Both the position numbers and the translations under genes were made by a program. The notes below the pieces were generated by a model, which saw nothing but the letters and a program-made list of their open reading frames with translations, had not been told where the DNA came from and ran no database searches. A stretch of DNA of 64,000 nucleotides from an uncultured Selenomonadaceae bacterium (lineage in GTDB: Bacteria > Bacillota > Negativicutes > Selenomonadales > Selenomonadaceae), in assembly GCA_905234395.1 (NCBI GenBank), contig CAJOHG010000002.1, forward strand, positions 1 through 64,000. The letters are read 5' to 3'. Shown here in pieces: positions 8,517 to 16,714 of this stretch; the first letter of the stretch is position 1, and the number at the start of each line of letters is the position of its first letter.

Positions 8517-10073
8517 GTGGACACATGGAAAATTTATTCGCAGGCTCTGGAACAGTTTAATGCGGAAAATTACGACGCGGCGTTGAAAATTCTCGACGAC
8601 TTGAAACGACTTGCGCCCGATTATCGAAAAGCTTACTCGCTGGAAGTTTGCATTTGGGACAAACTTAATAACCCGCTCAAAGAACTTTTCGCTCTCGAAA
8701 AAATGTTGCCGATGTTCGATTTGTCGTTGCCCGAAGAAAAAAATTTCGCGGCGGACGCATTGTCACGCATGGCAAGAGATTTGGACGCTTTGTCAATGCC
8801 GGAAGAGGCGATTAAATTTTTGCGGGCGGCGGCATCAATTTCAACCGACAACGTGACGGCTTGCGCAAAGTTGAGCAACGCGATATTCATCGGGTGCAGT
8901 ATCGAAAATTTTTCCGTTGAAGACTTCCGTGCGCTTTACGACGAGTACAAAAAATATTTGGCGGACATCGTGCCTTTCAAGAGAAAACTTTATAATCATG
9001 ACAAGATTCGCGTCGGTTATCTTTCCGCCGATTTTAATAATCATACCGTGATGAATTGGAGCTGGTCGCTGATAAACAAGCTCGATAAAAATTCCTTCCG
9101 CGTCTGTTTTTATTCGTCCACGAAAAATTTTGACGTTATAACGAATCATTTGCGCAAGACTGTCGACTGTTGGCGAGACATTTCAAATTTGACGGACGCT
9201 CAAGCCGCCAAAGTCATTCGCGACGACGAGATCGACATTCTCTTTGATTTGTCGGGTCACACGGCGGGCAATCGACTGCGTGTCGCGGCCTATCATCCCG
9301 CAACGATTCAAATAAGCGGCGTCGGCTACATGAATTCAACCGGGCTTGAATGCTTTGATTATTTTCTATCGGACGTTTACTGCGCGGGCAATTCCGGCGA
9401 TTATTTCACGGAGAAAATCATTCGTCTGCCGCACAGTCACATCTGCCATGAACCTTCGACGACGTTGGAAATTTCGGAGCCGCCCTGTCTGTCAAAAGGT
9501 TTCGTGACGTTCGGCAGCTTTAACAATTTCGTCAAGGTGACCGATTCGATTTTGCACACGTGGAAAAAAATTCTCGACCTCGTGCCCAACAGTCGGCTGC
9601 TACTCAAGACGAAAATTTTCAACACGGAGGACGGTTGCAACTTTGTCGGCGAACGTCTCAAAAAAATTGGCTTTGACTTGTCGCGAATTGAAATGCGCGG
9701 CTTCACGACGAATTATCTTGTCGATTATGCGGACGTTGATATTGCGCTCGACACTTTCCCATATACCGGCGGCGTCACGACTTGCGAGGCTCTGTATATG
9801 GGCGTTCCCGTCGTCAGTCTTTACGGAGATCGTCACGGCACGCGATTCGGCTTGAGCATTCTCTCGAACGTCGGGCTTGATGTGTTGGCTGTCGATAACG
9901 TCAACGATTACATTCAACGCGCTGTAATTTTGGCGAGCGATTGGAATTTGCTCGACGGCTTGCGAAAAAATCTGCGCGGCATGATAGAACGTTCGCCGCT
10001 GATGAATTCAACTGCTTATGTTCGCGACGTGGAAGTTGCTTTCAAAAATTTGATGTTGAACAGGAGTGATTGA
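8517..10073 (+). CDS. TPR-GT41 (SPINDLY/O-GlcNAc-transferase-like) glycosyltransferase, copy 1
   Basis: A 518-residue protein. Residues 1-120 form TPR-like helices (ALEQFNAENYDAALKIL). Residues 160-510 are the GT41 catalytic region, with IRVGYLSADFNNHTV near 162, DILFDLSGHTAGNRLRVAAY near 241, GFVTFGSFNNFVKVT near 330, and DTFPYTGGVTTCEAL followed by MGVPVVSL near 415. GT41 enzymes add GlcNAc or hexoses to Ser/Thr or, in HMW1C-like members, to Asn of N-X-S/T sites in cytosolic proteins. A close paralog lies at 26862-28433 beside the RTX genes. The start is GTG with a CGGAG ribosome-binding site. The target protein is unknown. Confidence 0.88.
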   Translation: MDTWKIYSQALEQFNAENYDAALKILDDLKRLAPDYRKAYSLEVCIWDKLNNPLKELFALEKMLPMFDLSLPEEKNFAADALSRMARDLDALSMPEEAIKFLRAAASISTDNVTACAKLSNAIFIGCSIENFSVEDFRALYDEYKKYLADIVPFKRKLYNHDKIRVGYLSADFNNHTVMNWSWSLINKLDKNSFRVCFYSSTKNFDVITNHLRKTVDCWRDISNLTDAQAAKVIRDDEIDILFDLSGHTAGNRLRVAAYHPATIQISGVGYMNSTGLECFDYFLSDVYCAGNSGDYFTEKIIRLPHSHICHEPSTTLEISEPPCLSKGFVTFGSFNNFVKVTDSILHTWKKILDLVPNSRLLLKTKIFNTEDGCNFVGERLKKIGFDLSRIEMRGFTTNYLVDYADVDIALDTFPYTGGVTTCEALYMGVPVVSLYGDRHGTRFGLSILSNVGLDVLAVDNVNDYIQRAVILASDWNLLDGLRKNLRGMIERSPLMNSTAYVRDVEVAFKNLMLNRSD

Positions 10074-10075
10074 TT

Positions 10076-10324
10076 GTGATTAAAATGAAAACTGTCCGTA
10101 AGAAAATGCTCGCCCGCGACTTGAAAGGGCTGATTGACCTTCCCGACTACGACGACGCTCAACCCGTGGAAGTTGCCGTTACGCCTGAAGAGCAAACGGA
10201 ACTTTCGGCGGAAGAGTTGAAAAAAGTTGTTAAGTCTCTAGTCGGAGCAATTCCGTACACCGACAAAACTTTGGACGAGTTGCGCATGGAAAGGTTGGAA
10301 AAAAGATATGCGATTGCTGATTGA
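10076..10324 (+). CDS. Small antitoxin-like protein (VapB-like)
   Basis: An 82-residue acidic protein starting GTG after AGGAG. It contains LARDLKGLIDLPDYDD near residue 12 and a helical end ELRMERLEKRYAIAD. No family is certain from the sequence alone, but the next frame, overlapping by 17 nt, begins like a PIN-domain toxin (MRLLIDTNVA). That arrangement is the standard antitoxin-toxin order. An internal ATG at 10085 is an alternative start. The role as antitoxin is an inference from context. Confidence 0.55.
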   Translation: MIKMKTVRKKMLARDLKGLIDLPDYDDAQPVEVAVTPEEQTELSAEELKKVVKSLVGAIPYTDKTLDELRMERLEKRYAIAD

Positions 10325-10373
10325 TACAAACGTCGCAAAACGATTTAAACGTGTAAATTTCTTTTATGTATAG
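10308..10373 (+). pseudogene. Truncated PIN-domain (VapC-like) toxin start
   Basis: The 21-residue frame begins MRLLIDTNVAKRFKRV, the typical first strand and first acidic residue of PIN-domain ribonucleases, then ends in a stop at 10371. A full VapC has about 130 residues, so the catalytic centre is missing. The break coincides with the arrival of a palindromic repeat starting at 10377. It is read as a toxin gene truncated by insertion or deletion. Confidence 0.6.
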
Positions 10374-10376
10374 GAT

Positions 10377-10410
10377 CTACTTTTTCTTTGCGTGCCCAAA
10401 GAAAAAGTAG
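10377..10410. repeat. Perfect 14-bp palindromic element
   Basis: CTACTTTTTCTTTG, a 6-nt spacer, then CAAAGAAAAAGTAG form a perfect hairpin, followed by AGCAAAAAGAAAGGGCACC. Similar hairpin-plus-flank sequences are recalled from intergenic regions of many unrelated bacteria, so this may be a dispersed mobile repeat. It sits where the VapC-like frame is cut. The rest of the stretch to 10547 shows no gene. Confidence 0.75.
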
Positions 10411-10547
10411 CAAAAAGAAAGGGCACCGCTGCGCGCGGAGCGATGCAAACTTTTCGACACGTTCAGCCGTTCACGTTGATTCAATTCCTAATTGCTAATT
10501 TCTATTTGATTCAGCGCGTCTATGCACATCTAATTTATCGCTGTCAG

Positions 10548-10570
10548 AGGAGTGATTGATTGTGATTAAA
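10548..10570 (+). repeat. 23-bp direct repeat covering the cysS ribosome-binding site and start
   Basis: These 23 nt are identical to 10062-10084, which hold the ribosome-binding site and start of the VapB-like gene. The two copies flank a 463-bp segment containing the VapBC remnant and the palindrome. One copy must have been duplicated when the segment was inserted, or the segment arose by recombination between gene starts. Confidence 0.85.
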
Positions 10571-12094
10571 GTTTTTAATACGATGAGCCGCACGAAGGAA
10601 ATTTTTAAGCCGCTCAAAAAAGGCGAGGTCAGTATTTACTGCTGCGGAGTGACGCCGTACAACGCGCCGCACATTGGCAACGCCCGACCTTTTGTCACGT
10701 GGGATGTCATTCGCAGATTTTTGGCTAAAAGCGGTTACAAAGTCACTTACATTCAAAATTTCACCGACGTTGACGACAAAATCATCAAGACGGCAAATGA
10801 GCAGGGCGTCACGTGGAAAGATGTTGCCGAAAAAAATATCGCCGCTTATTTCAAGAGCATGGACGCGCTCAACGTCCGCCGCGCAGATTTTTATCCTTCC
10901 GTCTCTGAAACGATGGATGATATTATCAAAATGATTCAAACGCTCGTCGACAAAGGTTTTGCTTACGTTCTTGACAACGGCGACGTTTTTTACAGCGTGG
11001 AGAAGATTAAAAATTACGGCAAGCTCAGTAAACGCACGCTCGACGATATGCTTGCCGGTGCACGCGTTGCCGTCGACGAACGTAAACATCACCCGATGGA
11101 CTTCGCGTTGTGGAAGTCGGCTAAGCCCGGCGAACCGTCGTGGGAAAGTCCTTGGGGCAAAGGTCGTCCCGGTTGGCACATTGAATGCTCGGCGATGTCG
11201 CTGAAATATTTGGGCGAGAAGTTTGATTTTCACGGCGGCGGCTCCGATTTGATTTTCCCGCACCACGAAAACGAGATCGCTCAAAGTCAAGCGGCTATCG
11301 GCGACGAAAATTCTTTCGCGCAATATTGGATTCACAACGGCTTCATCACCGACGGCAACGAGAAAGTCAGCAAGTCCAACAAAGAAATGGTTAAGCGCAA
11401 CAAAGGCTTTTTCACGGTCGAAGAGATTTTGGCGAAATATCCCGGCGAAGTCGTGCGCTTACTTTTGCTGCAGACGCATTATCGCAACCCGTTGGAGTTC
11501 AATGAAGAGCGCGTCATTGAGGCGCAGGAATTTTTCGGCAAACTCGCGAAGGCTTATTGGCAGCTGGACACTTTGGCGCGGAAAATTCATGCAGGCGAAT
11601 TCATCAAAGACACGGGCGAAAAAAATTTTGCGATAACGGTCAGTCGTGCCGGCGGTCTCGTCGAAGAGTCGGAACGTTTGCTTGCGAATTTTTATGACGC
11701 AATGAGCGACGACTTCAACACCGCACTTGCGATAACTCACCTGTTCGAGTTGGCGCAGGAAGTCAGTAGCTATTACGACGACTTTAACGCCGGAAAAATT
11801 TTGCCCGTGACGATTGACGGCGACATTCTTCTGCGCGTCCGCGATATTTATCTTGAAATGGCGAGCATTATCGGAATTTTTGAGCAGCCCGTTCCCGTCG
11901 AGAAAGTTGAAGAAAAATCCGAAGCCTCTTCCGAACTTGTCGACGCGCTGATGAAAATTATTCTGTCGTTGCGTCAAGAGGCACGCGCCGCTAAAAATTG
12001 GGCGGTTGCCGACAAAATCCGCGACGAGCTCAAATCGGCAGGCATCACCGTCGAAGACACTGCGCAGGGTGCAACGTGGAAACGGTCGCTGTAA
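10562..12094 (+). CDS. cysS: Cysteinyl-tRNA synthetase
   Basis: Charges tRNA-Cys with cysteine in the cytosol. It has 510 residues, some 40 more than many homologs. Class I marks are VTPYNAPHIGNARPFVTWD near residue 30 (HIGH-type, HIGN) and EKVSKSNKEM near 265 (KMSKS-type, KVSKS). Probable zinc ligands include the early Cys in YCCGVTPY, the Cys in GWHIECSAMS and the His pair in FPHHENEIAQS. The GTG start is chosen because AGGAG lies 9 nt upstream. A 196-bp tail segment of the gene with its terminator is repeated directly downstream. The gene itself is intact. Confidence 0.95.
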   Translation: MIKVFNTMSRTKEIFKPLKKGEVSIYCCGVTPYNAPHIGNARPFVTWDVIRRFLAKSGYKVTYIQNFTDVDDKIIKTANEQGVTWKDVAEKNIAAYFKSMDALNVRRADFYPSVSETMDDIIKMIQTLVDKGFAYVLDNGDVFYSVEKIKNYGKLSKRTLDDMLAGARVAVDERKHHPMDFALWKSAKPGEPSWESPWGKGRPGWHIECSAMSLKYLGEKFDFHGGGSDLIFPHHENEIAQSQAAIGDENSFAQYWIHNGFITDGNEKVSKSNKEMVKRNKGFFTVEEILAKYPGEVVRLLLLQTHYRNPLEFNEERVIEAQEFFGKLAKAYWQLDTLARKIHAGEFIKDTGEKNFAITVSRAGGLVEESERLLANFYDAMSDDFNTALAITHLFELAQEVSSYYDDFNAGKILPVTIDGDILLRVRDIYLEMASIIGIFEQPVPVEKVEEKSEASSELVDALMKIILSLRQEARAAKNWAVADKIRDELKSAGITVEDTAQGATWKRSL

Positions 12095-12114
12095 ATTTTG
12101 ACAACCGATAAAAA

Positions 12115-12154
12115 AATCCGGCTCCGATAAATTATCGCGGTCGGAATTTTTTTT
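12115..12154 (+). terminator. Intrinsic terminator of cysS
   Basis: An imperfect stem (ATCCGGCTCCGATAA against TTATCGCGGTCGGAAT) is followed by a run of eight T. It is copied, with one change in the stem and one T fewer, at 12310-12348. Confidence 0.75.
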
Positions 12155-12162
12155 GCGTAAAG

Positions 12163-12357
12163 CGTTGCGTCAAGATGCACGCGCTGCTAAAAATTGGGCG
12201 GTTGCCGACAAAATTCGCGACGAGCTCAAATCGGCAGGCATCACCGTCGAAGACACTGCGCAAGGTGCAACGTGGAAACGGTCGCTTTAAATTTTGTCAA
12301 CCGATAAAAAATCCGGCTCCGATAAATTATCACGGTCGGAATTTTTTTGCGTAAAGC
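12163..12357 (+). pseudogene. Duplicated cysS tail including its terminator
   Basis: This segment repeats 11967-12162 with few differences. It carries the last 41 codons of cysS in an open frame without a start ([13 protein letters not shown] to TWKRSL), the stop codon and the downstream hairpin. It has no ribosome-binding site, so it is a tandem duplication of a gene end. From 12358 to 12431 no gene or motif was seen. Confidence 0.9.
12310..12348 (+). terminator. Second copy of the cysS terminator
   Basis: Duplicate of the hairpin at 12115-12154 (stem with ATTATCACGG in place of ATTATCGCGG) followed by seven T. It now stands between cysS and valS, so transcription from cysS meets two terminators in a row. 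Confidence 0.7.
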
Positions 12358-12431
12358 TCGCGGGCAGCTCCCAATCACTTTGCTTGACGAAAGGGCGCAC
12401 GCAGTTTATTATGCAATCAATTTCAAAAACT

Positions 12432-12440
12432 GGAGGAGGG
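12432..12440 (+). promoter_or_regulatory. Strong ribosome-binding site displaced from valS
   Basis: GGAGGAGGG is the only good Shine-Dalgarno match upstream of valS, but it lies 77 nt before the ATG. A hairpin-forming repeat (12443-12515) fills the gap; folding it would leave about 6 nt between this site and the start. No better site lies within 20 nt of the ATG. Confidence 0.6.
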
Positions 12441-12442
12441 AA

Positions 12443-12515
12443 CAGCTTTAAGCTTTAAGCTGTAAGCTGTAAGGAAAATTTCCTAAAAGCTCAAAGCTCA
12501 AAGCTAAAAGCTAAA
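12443..12515. repeat. Heptanucleotide-repeat hairpin upstream of valS
   Basis: Degenerate 7-nt units (AGCTTTA, AGCTGTA, AAAGCTC, AAAGCTA) form two imperfect complementary arms around the centre AGGAAAATTTCCT. The same structure, in the opposite orientation, occupies 35233-35337 between murE and murF. It therefore belongs to a repeat family of this genome. Confidence 0.85.
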
Positions 12516-12517
12516 CA

Positions 12518-15169
12518 ATGAGCAACATACCGAAAACTTACGAGCCGCAAAATTTTGAACGCGAAACTTATGCGGCATGGGAACGCGATAAAAATTTTCA
12601 TACCACTGCCGACGCCAAAGGTGAGCCGTTTTGCATTGTCATACCGCCGCCGAATGTTACCGGGCAACTTCACATGGGTCACGCGCTCGACGAAACTTTG
12701 CAGGATATTTTGATTCGTTGGCACCGCATGAAAGGCGACAATACTCTCTGGATGCCCGGCACAGATCACGCAGGAATTGCCACTCAAGCAAAAGTTGAGG
12801 AGCAACTTCGCGGCGAAGGCACCAACCGTTACGAACTCGGTCGCGAAAAATTTTTACAGCGCGTTTGGCAATGGAAGGAGACTTACGGCAACCGAATCAG
12901 CTATCAACTGCGAACGCTCGGCTCAAGCTGCGATTGGGAGCGCGAACGTTTCACGATGGATAAAGGCTGTTCAAAGGCTGTCCGCAAAGTTTTCGTTCAG
13001 CTTTACAACGAAGGCTTGATTTATCGCGGCACGCGAATCACAAATTGGTGTCCGAAATGCAACACGGCGTTAAGCGATATTGAGGTTGAGCACGAGACGG
13101 AGCAAGGTCATCTGTGGCATTTGCGCTATCCATTCAAAGACGGCAGCGGTTATGTTGAAGTCGCCACGACGCGTCCGGAAACTATGCTCGGCGACACGGG
13201 AGTTGCAGTTCATCCCGATGACGAACGTTATAAAAATCTTGTCGGCAAAACGTTGATTCTGCCGCTCGTCAATCGCGAAATTCCGCTCTTCGCCGATTCT
13301 TACGTTGACAGAGAATTCGGCACGGGAGCCGTCAAAGTCACGCCTGCGCACGATCCGAACGATTTTGAAATGGGACTGCGCCACAATCTCGAACAAGTCA
13401 AAGTCATCAATAACGACGGCACTATGGCTGAAGGTCTCGGCAAATACAGCGGGCTTGACCGTTACAAATGCCGTGAACTTATCGTTGCGGACTTGACGGC
13501 TGCCGGAGTTCTCGTCGCGACTGAAAATCATGAACACGCCGTCGGACATTGTCAACGCTGTCATACGACTGTTGAGCCGCTCATCAGCAAGCAATGGTTT
13601 GTAAAAATGGAGACGTTGGCTGAACCTGCGATTGAGGCTGTCAAAAGCGGTGAACTTCAATTTGTGCCCGAACGTTTCACGAAAATTTACATCAACTGGC
13701 TTGAAAACATTCGCGATTGGTGCATAAGTCGGCAGCTTTGGTGGGGACATCAAATTCCCGCGTGGTATTGCGACGATTGCGGCGAAATGACCGTTAGCGA
13801 AGTTGACGTGGACGAGTGCCCGCATTGTCACGGCAAAAATTTGCGCCGCGATGAAGACGTTTTGGACACGTGGTTTAGTTCCGCGTTATGGCCCTTCTCG
13901 ACGCTCGGCTATCCTAATGACACGCCCGAATTGAAAAAATTTTATCCGACGAATGTTCTCGTCACGGGCTACGATATAATTTTCTTTTGGGTTGCGCGAA
14001 TGGTGATGATGGGCTTGAAATTTCGCGGCGAAGTTCCTTTCCGCAAAGTTTTTATCCACGGACTTGTTCGCGACAAATTCGGGCGCAAAATGTCCAAGTC
14101 GCTCGGCAACGGCGTCGACCCGGTTGAAGTTATCAATCAATACGGCGCGGACAGTTTACGGTTTATGTTGGTGACCGGCAACACTCCCGGCAACGATTTG
14201 AGATTTTTTGATGAGCGCGTCGAAGCTGCCCGCAACTTCGCCAATAAAATTTGGAACGCGTCAAGATTTTTGCTGATGAATTTGGAAGGCTTTGATTCGA
14301 CGTTCACTCCGACACGCGACGATTTGGAATTGGCTGACCGTTGGATAATTAATCGCTTGGCTTATCGAATCGGCACCGTGACGGATAATCTTGAACGCTT
14401 TGAACTCGGCGAGGCTGCCCGTCAACTTTACGAGTTCATCTGGTTTGAATTCTGCGATTATTATATTGAACTGACCAAAGCGCGGCTTTACGGCTCCGAC
14501 GTTCAAGCTAAGACCACGGCTCTTTATGTGCTGTCGACGGTGCTTGAAAGTTCGCTTAGACTTTTGCATCCGTTTATGCCGTTCTTGACGGAAGTCATCA
14601 GACAAAAGCTCCCGAACGCTCAAGGCTCAATCATGCTCGCGAAATATCCGACAGTCGACGAACTCAAAGGCTTGCTTCCCGCTGAAGATGAAAACATCAA
14701 AGAAATTGCCGACGTGATTTTGAACATTGTCAAAACCGTGCGCAACCTCAAATCGGAAATTGGAATTGATTCGCGCAAGAAAACTGCCGTCGTGTTGAAA
14801 GTGACGCGTGCCGAATTCGTCGACGTGCTGAAGTCTCACGCCGGTTACGTGACGGAACTTGCCGCCGCCGACCCGATAATTTTTGCCGACGAAAAACCTG
14901 CTCACGCGATGAGCGGTGTTGTTGACGGTGCGGAAATTTATCTGCCGCTCGAAGGTTTAATCGACACGCAAAAAGAGATCGCCCGCCTCACGAAGGAACT
15001 CGACAAATTGCGCACTGTGGCAAAATCTACCGAGAATAAGCTCAACAACGAACGTTTCATCAGCAAGGCTCCCGCGCAGGTCGTTCAATCGGAACGCGAC
15101 AAACTCGTCGCAACCAACGAAAAAATTTCCGCGCTCGAACAGAGGATTAAGCAACTTGAAAACTTATGA
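12518..15169 (+). CDS. valS: Valyl-tRNA synthetase
   Basis: Charges tRNA-Val and edits mischarged threonine. It has 883 residues, normal for the family. Class I marks are PPPNVTGQLHMGHALD near residue 45 and DKFGRKMSKSLGNGVDPV near 520. The editing domain shows ATTRPETMLGDTGVAVHPDD near 210, and the C-terminal coiled-coil arm (LDKLRTVAKSTENKL) is intact. An in-frame TAA two codons before the ATG fixes the start. Initiation is odd because the ribosome-binding site is separated from the start by a hairpin repeat. It overlaps folC by 14 nt. Confidence 0.97.
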   Translation: MSNIPKTYEPQNFERETYAAWERDKNFHTTADAKGEPFCIVIPPPNVTGQLHMGHALDETLQDILIRWHRMKGDNTLWMPGTDHAGIATQAKVEEQLRGEGTNRYELGREKFLQRVWQWKETYGNRISYQLRTLGSSCDWERERFTMDKGCSKAVRKVFVQLYNEGLIYRGTRITNWCPKCNTALSDIEVEHETEQGHLWHLRYPFKDGSGYVEVATTRPETMLGDTGVAVHPDDERYKNLVGKTLILPLVNREIPLFADSYVDREFGTGAVKVTPAHDPNDFEMGLRHNLEQVKVINNDGTMAEGLGKYSGLDRYKCRELIVADLTAAGVLVATENHEHAVGHCQRCHTTVEPLISKQWFVKMETLAEPAIEAVKSGELQFVPERFTKIYINWLENIRDWCISRQLWWGHQIPAWYCDDCGEMTVSEVDVDECPHCHGKNLRRDEDVLDTWFSSALWPFSTLGYPNDTPELKKFYPTNVLVTGYDIIFFWVARMVMMGLKFRGEVPFRKVFIHGLVRDKFGRKMSKSLGNGVDPVEVINQYGADSLRFMLVTGNTPGNDLRFFDERVEAARNFANKIWNASRFLLMNLEGFDSTFTPTRDDLELADRWIINRLAYRIGTVTDNLERFELGEAARQLYEFIWFEFCDYYIELTKARLYGSDVQAKTTALYVLSTVLESSLRLLHPFMPFLTEVIRQKLPNAQGSIMLAKYPTVDELKGLLPAEDENIKEIADVILNIVKTVRNLKSEIGIDSRKKTAVVLKVTRAEFVDVLKSHAGYVTELAAADPIIFADEKPAHAMSGVVDGAEIYLPLEGLIDTQKEIARLTKELDKLRTVAKSTENKLNNERFISKAPAQVVQSERDKLVATNEKISALEQRIKQLENL

Positions 15170-16331
15170 CGACGCGTTAAATTGGCTGAACTACCTTTGC
15201 ACATTCGGCATCAAGGAAGGTCTCGAACGAATCACACAGCTTGCCGACACGCTCGACAATCCGCAAAATTCTTATCGGACGATTCACGTTGCCGGCACCA
15301 ACGGCAAAGGTTCGGTTTGCGCCATGCTCGACGAAATGCTCCGCGCTCAAGGTCTGCACGTCGGAATGTTCACGTCGCCGCATTTGGAAAGTTATTGCGA
15401 ACGAATTCGCGTTGACGGTGAAAATATTTCGGAAGACGACTTCGCCGCGATTATTGCCCGCGTGAAAAGTTGCAACGTCCACTGCACGCACTTTGAGGCT
15501 TTGACTGCCGCCGCTTATCTCTATTTTCGTGAACGCGCCGTTGACGTGGCGGTTATCGAAGTCGGTTTAGGCGGAACGTTTGATTCAACGAACATCATCA
15601 CGCCGGAAGTCGCGGTTATCACGAACGTTGCGCTCGACCACGAAAATATTTTGGGCGATTTGGAAAACATTGCCCGCAACAAAGCCGGCATCATCAAGCC
15701 GAACGTTCCGACAGTCACGGGTGCGACAGGTCGTCCGCTTGAAATTATTCGCTCCGTTGCTCGCGAAAAAAATTCTCCGTTGCACGAGGTCACGCCGCTT
15801 GAAAATGTTGCTGTCAATCTGCGCGGCGATTATCAAAAATTTAATGCGGCTGTTGCGATTGAGACGGCGAAAATTTTCGGCGTGAACGATTCGGCGATTA
15901 AAAGCGGTCTTGAGCACGTGAACTGGGCAGGACGTTTTGAAGTCGTTAAAAATTCGGCGGGCGTCGTCGTGATTGACGGTGCGCATAATCCTCACGGTGC
16001 AAAGGCTCTGCGTCAAAGTCTCGACAAAAATTTTCCGCAAGGTCGTCGGACGTGGCTGTTCGGTGCACTGCGCGACAAAAACTTTTCCGCAATGATTGAA
16101 CTCCTTTTCCGTCCGAATGATTTTGTTATCGTCACGCCGCCCGATTCCGAACGCGCCGTATCGACCGAAATTCTCTGCGGCAAACTTCGCGAACTCGGCA
16201 TTGCGTGCGTTGCAGTCGAAGACAATTTCGCGGCGGTCAATCGGCTGATGAATTCCGTTTCCGACGTGAAAATTATCGCCGGCTCGTTGTATCTGATTGG
16301 CGCGGTGAGAAAGTTTGTATGGAGGTGGTAA
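15156..16331 (+). CDS. folC: Folylpolyglutamate / dihydrofolate synthase
   Basis: Adds glutamates to folates, and may also make dihydrofolate from dihydropteroate. It has 391 residues of the Mur-ligase-like family. Marks are the P-loop VAGTNGKGSVCAMLDEML near residue 45, FTSPHLESYCERIRVDG near 70, VIEVGLGGTFDSTN near 135, and VIDGAHNPHGAKAL near 275. The TTG start, inside the valS end with GAGG upstream, gives the normal N-terminus KTYDDALNWLNYL; no ATG is available in frame. valS-folC is a common Bacillota pairing. Confidence 0.93.
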   Translation: MKTYDDALNWLNYLCTFGIKEGLERITQLADTLDNPQNSYRTIHVAGTNGKGSVCAMLDEMLRAQGLHVGMFTSPHLESYCERIRVDGENISEDDFAAIIARVKSCNVHCTHFEALTAAAYLYFRERAVDVAVIEVGLGGTFDSTNIITPEVAVITNVALDHENILGDLENIARNKAGIIKPNVPTVTGATGRPLEIIRSVAREKNSPLHEVTPLENVAVNLRGDYQKFNAAVAIETAKIFGVNDSAIKSGLEHVNWAGRFEVVKNSAGVVVIDGAHNPHGAKALRQSLDKNFPQGRRTWLFGALRDKNFSAMIELLFRPNDFVIVTPPDSERAVSTEILCGKLRELGIACVAVEDNFAAVNRLMNSVSDVKIIAGSLYLIGAVRKFVWRW

Positions 16332-16332
16332 C

Positions 16333-16698
16333 ATGTTGGAAGTTCAAATGTTCGCAGGCACGAGCTTGATGATGATTTCGCTGGCGTGCTTTGCATTAAT
16401 CGGCGTCGTCGTCGTGATTTATTTGAGCAGTCGCGATTCAAAGAAGAACGAAGGCTTGCTTGACGAACTTGTTCTCGGCGAACGGCAAGAAAATCGCGAC
16501 GGCTACACGTCCGTCACTGACAAGAGCAAATTTCTCGGCGCAATCGGCGTTTGCGTGACTGACTTGCGTCCGGCGGGAACAATCACTGTTGACGGTGAAC
16601 CGCTTGATGTTGTCGCGGAAGGCAGTTTCGTCAAGGCGGGCGTTCAAGTCAAAGTCATCAACGTCGACGGCTCACGCGTGCTCGTCCGTCAAATTTAG
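16333..16698 (+). CDS. Short NfeD-like membrane protein
   Basis: A 121-residue protein with one N-terminal transmembrane segment ([19 protein letters not shown]) and a C-terminal OB-fold-like NfeD domain: [20 protein letters not shown] near residue 62 and [20 protein letters not shown] near 92. Small NfeD proteins pair with flotillin-like proteins in membrane microdomains, and floA follows 16 nt downstream. The ATG at 16333 with GGAGGT upstream is chosen over the longer TTG frame that overlaps folC. Confidence 0.85.
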   Translation: MLEVQMFAGTSLMMISLACFALIGVVVVIYLSSRDSKKNEGLLDELVLGERQENRDGYTSVTDKSKFLGAIGVCVTDLRPAGTITVDGEPLDVVAEGSFVKAGVQVKVINVDGSRVLVRQI

Positions 16699-16714
16699 AG
16701 AGGAGGTTTTTCTT

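Noticed and set aside
10374-10561. Protein-coding continuation of the VapC-like frame through the palindrome
   Set aside because: The frame stops at 10373, and the sequence beyond is a hairpin repeat and low-complexity DNA; no PIN-domain motifs appear in any frame.
10544-11335. 263-codon frame opposite cysS
   Set aside because: Antisense of a certain gene, with no motif of its own.
12358-12431. T-box riboswitch upstream of valS
   Set aside because: No AGGGTGG-type T-box sequence or specifier stem could be found, although a tRNA-synthetase leader would be a natural place for one.
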